The notes under the pieces are model-generated. The model was not told the origin of the DNA, did no database searches, and saw only the letters and a list, made by a program, of their open reading frames with translations. A program made the position numbers and the translations under genes. From Thermohalobaculum sp039815685 (GTDB taxonomy: Bacteria; Pseudomonadota; Alphaproteobacteria; Rhodobacterales; Rhodobacteraceae), in assembly GCA_039815685.1 (NCBI GenBank), contig JBCBYV010000017.1, positions 38,150 through 102,149 on the forward strand: a DNA stretch of 64,000 nt, written 5' to 3'. This document shows positions 8,220 to 16,586 of this stretch, one piece after another (the stretch's first letter is position 1; the number at the start of each line of letters is the position of its first letter).

Positions 8220-8478
8220 GATGGGTCTCCAAGGGGTGGGATAAGCGCCGAGCCTCAGTATCTGCGCGCGGATATCAAGCCCGAAGTTTCGCGGATCGCA
8301 TGAGGCGCGCCTTGTCGACTGAGCCCCGCAAGCCGGTGCCGGATCCCGCGCACCAAGTCCGCATGCAGACGTCGCAGCGGACACCTCGGACGCCCCCGGA
8401 GCGGATGTCGCGATGTCGCGCTCGCGGAGCCGTTAACCATCGCACCCGGTGGCGCTTGGCGCGCGCCACCGTGGCGCT

Positions 8479-9726
8479 TCAGACCTTCGCGAGGCCGGTG
8501 AGGTGGGCGATGTTCTTCGCGAAAATGCGGACATGCGCCAGCGGCCGCGCCTTGACGAGTTCCTTGTTCATATAGGCGTCGAAGGTCAGCTCCTGGATGT
8601 CGACGTCGCGGCAGAGATGGACGAAGCGCTCGCGGCGCTCATCCGTGCCGTACCAGTAGTCCTGCATCTTGCCGAGGATCCAGAAGACCCCGCCATGGGC
8701 CCGCATATAGCGCCGCCTTGCGCGGCCAAGCGCCTTCGCGCGCGCCTTCTCAGTCCGCGCAGCCAGCGCTTCGGCGACCGCGCCCGCGGCGATGCGCCCG
8801 CCATACATGGCATAGAAGATGCCCTCTCCCGACGAGGGCGCGACCACGCCTGCGGCATCGCCCGCGAGGATGACGTCCCGCCCATTGTCCCATCGCGGCA
8901 GGGGTTTCAGCGGGATCGGCGCACCCTCCCGCCTGATCGTCGGCGCCTCCGTCAACCCCGCCATGGCACGCAGGCGGGCGGTCGCGTCCTTCACGCCGAA
9001 GGACGGCGTCTCGGTGCCCATACCGACACTGGTGCTGTGACCGTGGGGAAAGACCCAGCCATAGAAATCTGGGCTAATGCGCCCGTCGTAGTAGACGTCG
9101 CAGCGATCCGCCTGGAAATCCGTCGCTGGGTCGGACGGGCTCTCGACGATCTCATGATAGGCGATGACCGTGCGCAGCGCCTCGGCGGCCTCGGGCACCT
9201 CCTGCTCCGCCACGCTCGACCGTGCGCCGTCCGCGCCGATCACCATGCGGGCCGGCAGCGAGGTGACCGCTGCATCATGCCCTTCGGCCTTCGGGCGGTA
9301 GAGCACGCGCGCAAGCCCGTCATCCCCCCGCTCGATCCGCACAAAGGTGCCCGTATGCCGCTCCGCCCCATGCTCGGCCGCGCGCACCCGCAGCCACTCG
9401 TCGAATACGTCCCGGTCGACCATGCCGACGAAGCCGTCCTTGATCGGCATGACGACCTTCGCGCCCTTGGGCGAGATCATCCGCGCCTTAGTGATGCGGG
9501 CGACGAGCAGGTCCTCGGAGAGCTCGAACATGTCGATGGCACGGGGCGGGATCGCGCCGCCGCAGGGCTTGATGCGCCCAGCGCGGTCGAGGAGGGCCAC
9601 ACGAAGCCCCGCGCGCGCCAGATCGTCGGCTGCCGTCGCTCCTGCCGGGCCGCCGCCGATCACGACACAGTCGAAAACCTCACCCTCCGGGCGCGCACCT
9701 TCCTGGCTTAAGTCTCTGGGGCTCAT
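8479..9726 (-). CDS. bchP: Geranylgeranyl diphosphate/bacteriochlorophyllide reductase
   Basis: BchP (415 residues) reduces the geranylgeranyl tail of bacteriochlorophyll a to phytyl, using NADPH and FAD, at the membrane. The Rossmann FAD motif GGGPAGATAADDLA is near residue 20, followed by the family segments KPCGGAIPPRA and GDAAGVVAPSSGEGIFYAM. The C-terminal FDAYMNKELV region is characteristic. The ATG at 9726 follows GGAGAATGAC; the upstream in-frame ATG would add 53 residues without similarity. It starts 1 bp after the stop of the pucC-like gene (TGAC-ATG), which indicates coupled translation. The operon order is bchG, pucC-like, bchP. Confidence 0.96.
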   Translation of the reverse strand: MSPRDLSQEGARPEGEVFDCVVIGGGPAGATAADDLARAGLRVALLDRAGRIKPCGGAIPPRAIDMFELSEDLLVARITKARMISPKGAKVVMPIKDGFVGMVDRDVFDEWLRVRAAEHGAERHTGTFVRIERGDDGLARVLYRPKAEGHDAAVTSLPARMVIGADGARSSVAEQEVPEAAEALRTVIAYHEIVESPSDPATDFQADRCDVYYDGRISPDFYGWVFPHGHSTSVGMGTETPSFGVKDATARLRAMAGLTEAPTIRREGAPIPLKPLPRWDNGRDVILAGDAAGVVAPSSGEGIFYAMYGGRIAAGAVAEALAARTEKARAKALGRARRRYMRAHGGVFWILGKMQDYWYGTDERRERFVHLCRDVDIQELTFDAYMNKELVKARPLAHVRIFAKNIAHLTGLAKV

Positions 9727-9727
9727 G

Positions 9728-11074
9728 TCATTCTCCGGGAACGAGGGCGCGCGGAGGCGCGGCTTGCGCGAGCCTGCGGCCGGCGCGGGCGGCAAGGAGG
9801 GCGGAGACGAGGAAGAGCACGCCCTCGGCCGCGAAGACCGCGCCATAGGCAGGGCCGGGATCGGATGCGACGGCCCGCGCGACATCCGCCGCCATCGCGC
9901 CTAGGAAGCCGCCGAGCCCGAAGCCGATGGCCTGTGCCGCCCCCCAGAGGCCGATGCGCGTGCCCTCGCGCCCCGAGCCGTCGGCGGCCGGCCCGCCCTC
10001 GGCCGCGAGCGCCATCATCGCGCTGATCGCGGCGACGGCGAAGGCACCGTTCGAGACGCCGAGGAAGAAGACGTTCACCGAAAGCGGCCAGCCCGGCCCA
10101 TGCACCGCACCGATGGCGAGGAGGCAGAGCGCCCCGGCCGAGGCGATGCATCCCCCGGTGCTCCAGGCGCGCAGGAACCCGGGCCGCCCCTTGCCCCAGA
10201 CGCTCGCCACCGCCCCCGTCAGCAGCATGCCGAGGAAGACCCCGCCATGCTGCGTGCCTGCGAGCGCCGTGCTCTCACCGGGCGTGAAGCCGAAGACATG
10301 GCCGGAGAAGGGCTCAAGGATCAGGTCCTGCGCCGAATAGGCCAGCATCGAGACGAAGACGAAGACGGTGAAGCGCCGCGCCTGCCCGTCCGCCCAGACC
10401 TCGCGCAGCGCCTTCATGAAGGCGGGCGGCTCGCGTTTCTCCGCCGGTGCCGCGGCGGGCGCCTCCCGCTCCATGCCCCAGGTGCCGAAGAGGGCGAGCG
10501 TCATGGCGACCGCGCCGATACCCGCGGCGACCGCGATCAGGCGCGCAGGCCCGAAGGGGTCCAGAAGCTGTCCCGCAACACCCGCCGTGACGGCGATGCC
10601 GGCGATCATCATCAACCAGGCGAGGGTGGCGGCGGCGGGCCTGCGTTCGGGTGCGGTCCGGGTCGCTAGGAGCGCCAGCAGGTTCGTGCCGGACATGCCG
10701 ACACCGAGCCCAATGGCGATGAAGGCGATGACGGCCGCGGCGATCCCTGCCCCGGTCATCGAGCCCATCAGGACCGTGGCCCCGGCAGCCCCCAGACCGC
10801 CACCCGCCAGCAGCGCCATGCCGCCGATGATCCAAGGCGTGCGCCGCCCGCCCCGGTCGGCGCCGTAGCCCCAGCGGGGACGGCTGAGCTGTACGGCATA
10901 GTGCAGCGCCACGAGCGCGCCCGGCAGCATCGCAGGCAGCGCAAGCTCGACCACCATCACGCGGTTGAGCGTCGAAGTCGTCAGCACCACCACCGAGCCC
11001 AGCGCCAGCTGCACGCAGCCGAGCCGGAAGATGCCGAGCCACGAAAGATAGGGCGCCCTCACGGTCTCACGCAT
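9728..11074 (-). CDS. PucC-family transporter-like protein, bch2 / ORF428 type
   Basis: A 448-residue polytopic membrane protein of the BCD/PucC branch of the MFS superfamily. This branch acts in delivering bacteriochlorophyll or assembling light-harvesting complexes. The conserved start LGIFRLGCVQLALGSVVVLTTSTLNRVMVVEL, the SRPRWGYGADRGGRRTPWI loop and about 12 hydrophobic segments are visible. Genes of this type sit between bchG and bchP in many PGCs (bch2, orf428). It is distinct from lhaA at 23535. The ATG at 11074 lies 4 bp after the bchG stop and has AGGGGA upstream; an alternative ATG at 11101 would overlap bchG. The exact substrate is not established for this subgroup. Confidence 0.9.
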   Translation of the reverse strand: MRETVRAPYLSWLGIFRLGCVQLALGSVVVLTTSTLNRVMVVELALPAMLPGALVALHYAVQLSRPRWGYGADRGGRRTPWIIGGMALLAGGGLGAAGATVLMGSMTGAGIAAAVIAFIAIGLGVGMSGTNLLALLATRTAPERRPAAATLAWLMMIAGIAVTAGVAGQLLDPFGPARLIAVAAGIGAVAMTLALFGTWGMEREAPAAAPAEKREPPAFMKALREVWADGQARRFTVFVFVSMLAYSAQDLILEPFSGHVFGFTPGESTALAGTQHGGVFLGMLLTGAVASVWGKGRPGFLRAWSTGGCIASAGALCLLAIGAVHGPGWPLSVNVFFLGVSNGAFAVAAISAMMALAAEGGPAADGSGREGTRIGLWGAAQAIGFGLGGFLGAMAADVARAVASDPGPAYGAVFAAEGVLFLVSALLAARAGRRLAQAAPPRALVPGE

Positions 11075-11078
11075 GGTC

Positions 11079-12053
11079 TCAATTCCCCTGCCCGATCGCA
11101 TGCGCAGCCAGCGCCATGCCGAGGACGTAGGGCCCGACGCCCACGCCGTTGTACCAAGGCGCCCGGCCCTCCGGATCGGCCAGAAGGCGGGGCATCATCG
11201 CGAGTTGGACGCCGAGGAGGACGGCGACGCCAGCCGCGTGCCAACCGAAGCCCCAGCTTGCGAGAAGCGCGATCACCACGGCCTGCGGCACCGCCATGAC
11301 CCAGCAGGCAAGGCGCGCCGCTCGGGCGGGGCCAAGGGTCACCGGCAGGGAGCGGAGACCGTGCTGCCGATCCCCCTCTATCGCCTTGAAATCATTGAGC
11401 GTCATGATGCCGTGGGCGCCGAGCGCATAGAGCAGCGCCACGGCCCAGACCCGCGGCTCCGGCACCGCGCCGAGCATCACCGCCGCCCCCGTGATCCAGG
11501 GCAGACCCTCATAGGCGAGCCCCGTGGCAGCACAACCGAGCCAGCCATTGGCCTTGAGACGCAGCGGCGGCGCGGAGTAGATCCAGGCGAGGATCGCCGC
11601 AACCACGGTCGCGACGAAGGCATGAACGCCGAGAGCCGCGCCGAGGGCGAGCCCGATCAGCGTCCACAGAACAGCGATCCGAAAGCCCCAATCGCCCGGA
11701 ATGCGGCCCGAAGGGATCGGCCTCTGCGGCTCGTTCACCGCGTCCACGTGCCGGTCGTACCAGTCATTGGCCGCCTGGCTCATGGCGCACACCACAGGCC
11801 CTGCCAGGATCAGCCCACCGATCAGCAGATGCCAGTGCCCTGCGAGGGCCGCGCCGGAGGAGAGCACCCCGCAGCCGAAGGCCCACATCGGCGGAAACCA
11901 GGTAACGGGCTTCAGGAGCTCCAGCACCGCCGACGGCTTCGGCCATGGTGCGGGCGGCAGCAGCCGCGGCCTGCGCGGAAGGCGCCGCCTCGGATTGTCG
12001 AAGCGCGGTGCGGCGCGGCGCGACCGGGTGGATATGGCGCTGTTGACCGGCAT
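11079..12053 (-). CDS. bchG: Bacteriochlorophyll synthase (geranylgeranyltransferase)
   Basis: BchG (324 residues), an integral-membrane UbiA-family prenyltransferase, esterifies bacteriochlorophyllide a with geranylgeranyl diphosphate. The first prenyl-diphosphate motif is NDWYDRHVDAVNEPQRPIPS and the second DFKAIEGDRQHGLRSLPVT. The segment ELLKPVTWFPPMWAFGCG is the usual N-terminal signature. The N-terminus has about 20 extra basic/proline-rich residues ahead of it. The ATG at 12053 is chosen; a TTG at 12062 lies inside a PpsR operator. That operator (12057-12074) abuts the start codon, so repression of this gene should be direct. Confidence 0.95.
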   Translation of the reverse strand: MPVNSAISTRSRRAAPRFDNPRRRLPRRPRLLPPAPWPKPSAVLELLKPVTWFPPMWAFGCGVLSSGAALAGHWHLLIGGLILAGPVVCAMSQAANDWYDRHVDAVNEPQRPIPSGRIPGDWGFRIAVLWTLIGLALGAALGVHAFVATVVAAILAWIYSAPPLRLKANGWLGCAATGLAYEGLPWITGAAVMLGAVPEPRVWAVALLYALGAHGIMTLNDFKAIEGDRQHGLRSLPVTLGPARAARLACWVMAVPQAVVIALLASWGFGWHAAGVAVLLGVQLAMMPRLLADPEGRAPWYNGVGVGPYVLGMALAAHAIGQGN

Positions 12054-12056
12054 GAC

Positions 12057-12074
12057 TGTCAATCAAACTAGACA
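12057..12074. promoter_or_regulatory. PpsR/CrtJ operator upstream of bchG
   Basis: Perfect palindromic match TGTCAATCAAACTAGACA to the PpsR consensus TGTcN10gACA. It ends three bases from the bchG start codon. On the minus strand it also contains TTGACA, a possible -35 element. It lies in the 77-bp gap between the ppsR stop and bchG. Confidence 0.85.
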
Positions 12075-12130
12075 GTCAGGCAGAGTCGCGAAAGTCCGAA
12101 GTTGCAACTTACACGGGAGCCACGAGCGCC

Positions 12131-13552
12131 CTAATCCCCACCCTCCGGATCATCCCCATCGCCGAGCTCGCGCAGCCCGTAGCGGCGGAGCTTCACATAG
12201 AGCGACTGGCGCGAGAGACCGAGCATCTCGGCGGCCGAGGCGCGGTTGTCCCCCGTCATCTCGAGTGCCGCCTCGATATACATCTTCTCGATCATGTCGG
12301 TGGTCTGGCGCACGAGATCCTTGAGCGACACGCGGCCCACAAGCTCGCCCAGCTGCTCAGCCGATTGCGGCATCACCGCAGCCTCGGGCCCCGCCGCGCC
12401 GAAGCGGCGGCGAAGGTCGCGCATGCTGAAGGCATAGGTCGGATTGTTGCCCGGCGTCGCGCAGGCCGAGATCTCGACCTCCGTCTCGCTGCCATAGTCC
12501 CCGCGCAGGGTCGTCGCAAATAGCCGCACGGTCCCGTGCTCGCGCAGGTTCGAGAGGAGCACACGCAGATCCACCCCAGGTCGGCCGAGCCAGCGGTCGA
12601 GCGTGTCGCCGCGCACCTGATCCTCCGTCGGCACCTCGGCCAGCTCGAGGAAGGCGGGGTTGCAGGAGATCACCGACCCGTCCGGCTGGGTCAGCACCAG
12701 CGCATCCGGCTGGGCTGCTGCGACCGCGGCATAATCCGGCCCCCTCTCCACCGCCTGCGCCATGCCGCCATCGAGGCGGAGAAGACGCACGAGGAAGACC
12801 CAGGCGCTTTCCTGGCGGAGGAGCGAGGCGGAGACCTTCCAGCGCCCGCTATCGGGCATGAGCCTCACTTCGGCCTCATCGGCCCGGCCCGTGGCCCGCA
12901 CGGTCGCCAGCAAGCGGTCGATCTCCTGGCTCGCCTCATCTGCCACGCATTGCGCAAAGGCGCGGCCGACGATGCCACGCGTCCCGCCATCGAACATGCG
13001 CAGCGCCGCGCGGTTCGCCTCCAGCACCTTGTCCGTCGCCCCGTCGATCACCAGAAGCGGCTCGTCCGAAAGCTGGAAGAGCAGCCGATACCGCGTCTCG
13101 AGATGGCGGAGGCGCGTATAGTCCCGCTCGAGCTTCTGCTGCGCCTCGATCAGCCGTTGCTGCAGGGACGAGATCGTCCGCAGATCCCGTCCGAAGGCGA
13201 CCAGCCGCTGTTCGAAACCCACCCGCAGACAGGAGTATAGCACCGGCACATCCGTGCCCGTCGCCGTCGGATGGTTCACCTGGCGCCAGCGCGTGCGCTC
13301 CGAACTCAACGCCTCCTTGATCAGCGCCTCGATCTTCGGGCGGCTTTCGGAGGTGACGGTGTCGACCCAGCGCCGGCCGAGCCACTGCTCATGACCCGTC
13401 AGCGCGAACTCGCGATGATCCACGGCAAGATCCCGGATCATCCCGTCCTCATCGACGACGATTGCAATATCGGCCGCCGTCGCAATCAGCCGCGCGGCCG
13501 CCTCAGCGTTGAGGTTCCCCAGAGACTCCTGGGGCGCAGCGAAGTTTTTCAA
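12131..13552 (-). CDS. ppsR: PpsR/CrtJ photosynthesis transcriptional repressor
   Basis: PpsR (about 473 residues) is the master redox-dependent repressor of bch, crt and puc genes, binding TGT-N12-ACA palindromes as a tetramer. An N-terminal domain (IVVDEDGMIRDLAVD), two PAS domains (YRLLFQLSDEPLLVIDGATD; AAAQPDALVLTQPDGSVISCN) and a C-terminal Fis-type helix-turn-helix (GDNRASAAEMLGLSRQSLYV) are visible. The TTG at 13552 has AGGA 7 nt upstream; an ATG at 13585 is an alternative. There is no cysteine in the last ~100 residues: the position where CrtJ has its redox-active Cys420 (before IEAAL) is Tyr425 here. It is the second gene after ppaA. Confidence 0.95.
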   Translation of the reverse strand: MKNFAAPQESLGNLNAEAAARLIATAADIAIVVDEDGMIRDLAVDHREFALTGHEQWLGRRWVDTVTSESRPKIEALIKEALSSERTRWRQVNHPTATGTDVPVLYSCLRVGFEQRLVAFGRDLRTISSLQQRLIEAQQKLERDYTRLRHLETRYRLLFQLSDEPLLVIDGATDKVLEANRAALRMFDGGTRGIVGRAFAQCVADEASQEIDRLLATVRATGRADEAEVRLMPDSGRWKVSASLLRQESAWVFLVRLLRLDGGMAQAVERGPDYAAVAAAQPDALVLTQPDGSVISCNPAFLELAEVPTEDQVRGDTLDRWLGRPGVDLRVLLSNLREHGTVRLFATTLRGDYGSETEVEISACATPGNNPTYAFSMRDLRRRFGAAGPEAAVMPQSAEQLGELVGRVSLKDLVRQTTDMIEKMYIEAALEMTGDNRASAAEMLGLSRQSLYVKLRRYGLRELGDGDDPEGGD

Positions 13553-13626
13553 GACGCGTTCCTTTCGACCGCATCGACATCGCAATTCCCCGATTCTAGG
13601 TCAGTCCTCCTGCCGGAAACCAGTCG

Positions 13627-14463
13627 TCACGCCGGTTTTCCGTCCTTCGTCGCCACCTTTGTCTCTTTCAGGAGACGCGACGCCTCGCCCAGCGCGGTTT
13701 CCGCGTCGAGGCCGATGGCGTCAGCACCGATCCGAGTCCCAGTTTCCGGATGGCGCAGGATGGCTGCCCCGCCGACGAGCACGTGGAGGCGGGGATTCTT
13801 GCTGAGCCTGCGCGCCGACTTGACCAGCGCTGACAGGGTCGAGAGATGGCGGTCCGTCGCCACCGAGAGAGCGAGCGCATCGTAGTGCTGCGCCGCAATC
13901 TGGGCCAGCAGCACATGCGCGGCGCTGCCGACCGAACGTGTCGCATCCCACCCAGCGCGCTCAAAAGCATCGCGCAGGATCGATATGCCGAGCACATGCT
14001 GTTCGCCGGGGGCACTCGCCAGCAGCACCGCGGGCCGCGCCGCCGACGCGGCGACCAGCCGGGGCGGTGCGAGCTGCCGGATCTCACGCAGCATCGCTTC
14101 GATCAGATCGACGCCGCAGGTCACGGCCACGAAATCGCAGGAGTCTTCTTCCCAACCGCGACCGAGTGCGCGCGCAACCTCCCCCAGCAGCTCCTCGCTG
14201 AGAACCTCGGGGCGCATACCGGCCTGCACAGCGCGGGTGATCAGCGAAAGCGCACCCTCCCGCTCGCCGCGAAGCGCATAGCGCAGAACCATGTCGCGCA
14301 TCGCATCGTCAGGCACGGGCGCGTCGCGGCGCGCCTGCTTTACAAGGCTCGGAATCACGCGCTCCGACAGCGCCGCGCGCAGCTGTTGCAATGCATCGCC
14401 CGCGGCCGCCATGTCACGCGGCCTCGTCACGTTGCTCGCACTGTCCCCGGCATTGCCAGTCAT
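13627..14463 (-). CDS. ppaA: PpaA/AerR cobalamin-binding antirepressor
   Basis: A 278-residue regulator that binds a B12 cofactor and counteracts PpsR/CrtJ in response to light and oxygen. The N-terminal helical half (VIPSLVKQARRDAPVPDDAM, then WEEDSCDFVAVTCG) precedes a B12-binding Rossmann half. That half carries EQHVLG (the His ligand motif, near residue 155), ALALSVATD and VLVGGAAI. The ATG at 14463 follows AGGAGGATCGCGG. It is 74 bp upstream of ppsR on the same strand, the usual pairing, and divergent from bchF. The annotated symbol could equally be aerR. Confidence 0.93.
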   Translation of the reverse strand: MTGNAGDSASNVTRPRDMAAAGDALQQLRAALSERVIPSLVKQARRDAPVPDDAMRDMVLRYALRGEREGALSLITRAVQAGMRPEVLSEELLGEVARALGRGWEEDSCDFVAVTCGVDLIEAMLREIRQLAPPRLVAASAARPAVLLASAPGEQHVLGISILRDAFERAGWDATRSVGSAAHVLLAQIAAQHYDALALSVATDRHLSTLSALVKSARRLSKNPRLHVLVGGAAILRHPETGTRIGADAIGLDAETALGEASRLLKETKVATKDGKPA

Positions 14464-14790
14464 CCGCGATCCTCCTGACGCCGTCGCGGGCCATCTGGCT
14501 GGCTTTCGTCATCGCCTCCATCTCGGAACCCGGACGAGAGTCACGTGCCTTCAGGAGCCTAGCGTCAACTTGTGCTTACCCCCTTTCCACGAGACTAGCA
14601 ACGCAAGCTGCGCCTATCGTCCCAAATAATTGGTGAACAACGCAACATTATGCGCGAGATGAGATTAATTCGATCAATCCCCACGCGCTCACCCAGTTTC
14701 TGATACATATGAAACCGTAAACTAAGATTGACACTGCGACTGTCAGCCGCGTAGCCTTCCCGCATCACACCGCCCGTCAGAGGCCCGAGG
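14464..14790. promoter_or_regulatory. Divergent promoter region between ppaA and bchF
   Basis: 327 bp without a gene and clearly more AT-rich than its surroundings. Towards bchF there is a plausible sigma70 promoter, TTGACA (14728-14733) with an 18-bp spacer and TAGCCT (14752-14757). Overlapping it are two degenerate PpsR sites: 14716-14733 (CGT-N12-ACA) and one beginning TGTC at 14741, 7 bp apart. The inner half-sites are perfect and the outer ones poor. Towards ppaA a CATAAT hexamer lies at 14647-14652 (minus). Confidence 0.55.
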
Positions 14791-15300
14791 ATGCGCACCA
14801 GCCCAGCCCCCCGCCATTCTGTGCGAAAGGCGCCGAGACCCCTCTATTCGCCGGAGGAGCGGCAGCGCCGGGACGAGACCGCCTGGACCACGGTCCAGGG
14901 TGTGCTTGCGCCGCTGCAGTTCGCCGTCTTCCTCGTGAGCCTGGCGCTGGTCCTGCGCTTCCTCATCACGGGGGAGGGCGAAGGGCTCGCAGCCGCCTCC
15001 ATCGTGCTCAAGACACTCGTGCTCTACACGATCATGGTCACCGGTGCGATCTGGGAGAAAGTCGTTTTTGGCCAGTATCTTCTGGCCCCTTCCTTCTTTT
15101 GGGAGGACATGGTCAGCTTCGCGGTGATCGCGCTTCACACCGCCTATCTCGTGATGCTGCTCGGCGGCTATGGCAACGCGGGCGAGCAGATGGCCGTGGC
15201 CCTCGCCGCCTACGCCCTCTACGTCGTCAATGCCGCGCAGTTCCTGCTGAAGCTTCGCCGCGCCCGCCTGGATGCGGGACCTGTCGGGGAGCCGGCCTGA
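14791..15300 (+). CDS. bchF: 3-vinyl bacteriochlorophyllide hydratase
   Basis: BchF (169 residues) hydrates the C3 vinyl group of (bacterio)chlorophyllide to hydroxyethyl on the way to bacteriochlorophyll a. The family core is present: LYSPEERQRRDETAWT, then membrane segments VQGVLAPLQFAVFLVSLALV, TLVLYTIMVTGAIWEKVVFG and the WEDMVSFAVIALHTAYL stretch. It opens the plus-strand superoperon. Its TGA shares one base with the bchN ATG, which indicates coupled translation. Confidence 0.96.
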   Translation: MRTSPAPRHSVRKAPRPLYSPEERQRRDETAWTTVQGVLAPLQFAVFLVSLALVLRFLITGEGEGLAAASIVLKTLVLYTIMVTGAIWEKVVFGQYLLAPSFFWEDMVSFAVIALHTAYLVMLLGGYGNAGEQMAVALAAYALYVVNAAQFLLKLRRARLDAGPVGEPA

Positions 15301-16586
15301 TGGCGCCCGACGATCATGTGCGCGGTGCAGGCGCCGGGGCCGCGCCCGCGCTCGCCGGGCCGCGCGTCCTCCGCGAGCAGGGACAGCGGGAGGTCTTCTG
15401 CGGTCTCACCGGCATCATCTGGCTGCATCGCAAGATCCAGGACGCCTTCTTCCTCGTCGTCGGCAGCCGGACCTGCGCGCATCTCCTGCAATCCGCCGCG
15501 GGCGTGATGATCTTCGCCGAGCCGCGCTTCGCCACCGCGATCATCGACGACCGGGACCTCGCGGGCCTCGCCGACGCCAATGACGAGCTGGACCGCGTCG
15601 TGGGCGAGCTGCTGGAGCGCCGGCCCGATATCAAGCTCCTCTTCCTCGTCGGCTCCTGCCCGTCGGAAGTCATCAAGCTCGATCTCAGCCGTGCCGCCGA
15701 ACGTCTTGGCGCTGCTCATCATCCCCACTGCCGGGTCCTCAACTATTCGGGCAGCGGGATCGAGACGACGTTTACCGAGGGCGAAGATACCTGCCTCGCC
15801 GCCCTCGTGCCGGAGCTGCCGGAGACGGAGGCGCCGGGTCTACTGGTCGCCGGGGCCCTGGCGGAGATCGTCGAGGACCAGTTCGCCCGCCTCTTCGCCG
15901 AACTCGATATCCCCGTGGGCTTCCTGCCGCCCCGCCGCGCAGGCGATCTGCCAGCCGTCGGGCCGAATACGAAAATCCTGTTGGCTCAGCCCTTTCTGCC
16001 CGAAACCTGCCGCCTTCTCGAAGCCCGTGGCGCGCAGCTTCTCGAGGCGCCCTACCCCCTCGGCGCCGAAGGCACCACCGCATGGCTCCGTGCGGCATCC
16101 GAGGCTTTCCGGATCCCCGAGCCGCGCTTTCGCAAGGTGACGGACGCGCCCCGCGCCCGGGCCGAGGCCGCCGTCGCCCGCCGCGCCGCGGACCTCGCCG
16201 GGCGGCGCATCTTCTTCTTCCCGGACAGCCAGCTCGAACTGCCGCTTGCGCGCTTTCTCTCCCGCGAGGCCGGCATGACGCCGGTCGAGGTTGGCATGCC
16301 GTATCTCCACGCCCGCCACCACGGACCCGAGATCGCCCTCCTCGGCGAAGGCGTTCAGCTCTCCGAGGGCCAGGACGTCGACCGCCAGCTCGCTCGCGCC
16401 CGCGACGCACGCGCCGATATCACCGTCTGCGGCCTCGGTCTCGCGAACCCGCTCGAGGCCGAGGGTCTGACGACCAAATGGTCCATCGAGCTCGTCTTCA
16501 CGCCGATCCAGGGATACGAGCAGGCCGGGGATCTCGCCGAACTCTTCGCCCGCCCGCTCGAGCGCAAGACGAGGCTGAAGATATGA
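15300..16586 (+). CDS. bchN: Light-independent protochlorophyllide reductase subunit N
   Basis: BchN (428 residues) pairs with BchB as the catalytic NB heterotetramer of dark-operative protochlorophyllide reductase, reducing ring D with electrons from BchL. The [4Fe-4S] ligand cysteines are present in REVFCGLTGIIWLHRK, VGSRTCAHLL and FLVGSCPSEVI. The segment LNYSGSGIETTFTEGEDTCL is conserved. The ATG at 15300 overlaps the bchF stop (TGATG); longer readings upstream lie within bchF. Its stop overlaps the bchB start by 4 bp. Confidence 0.97.
   Translation: MAPDDHVRGAGAGAAPALAGPRVLREQGQREVFCGLTGIIWLHRKIQDAFFLVVGSRTCAHLLQSAAGVMIFAEPRFATAIIDDRDLAGLADANDELDRVVGELLERRPDIKLLFLVGSCPSEVIKLDLSRAAERLGAAHHPHCRVLNYSGSGIETTFTEGEDTCLAALVPELPETEAPGLLVAGALAEIVEDQFARLFAELDIPVGFLPPRRAGDLPAVGPNTKILLAQPFLPETCRLLEARGAQLLEAPYPLGAEGTTAWLRAASEAFRIPEPRFRKVTDAPRARAEAAVARRAADLAGRRIFFFPDSQLELPLARFLSREAGMTPVEVGMPYLHARHHGPEIALLGEGVQLSEGQDVDRQLARARDARADITVCGLGLANPLEAEGLTTKWSIELVFTPIQGYEQAGDLAELFARPLERKTRLKI

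Noticed and set aside
14662..14678. Possible FNR/FnrL box near ttaattcgatcaat in the ppaA-bchF gap
   Set aside because: Only the right half fits (ATCAA); the left half does not match TTGAT at the required spacing.
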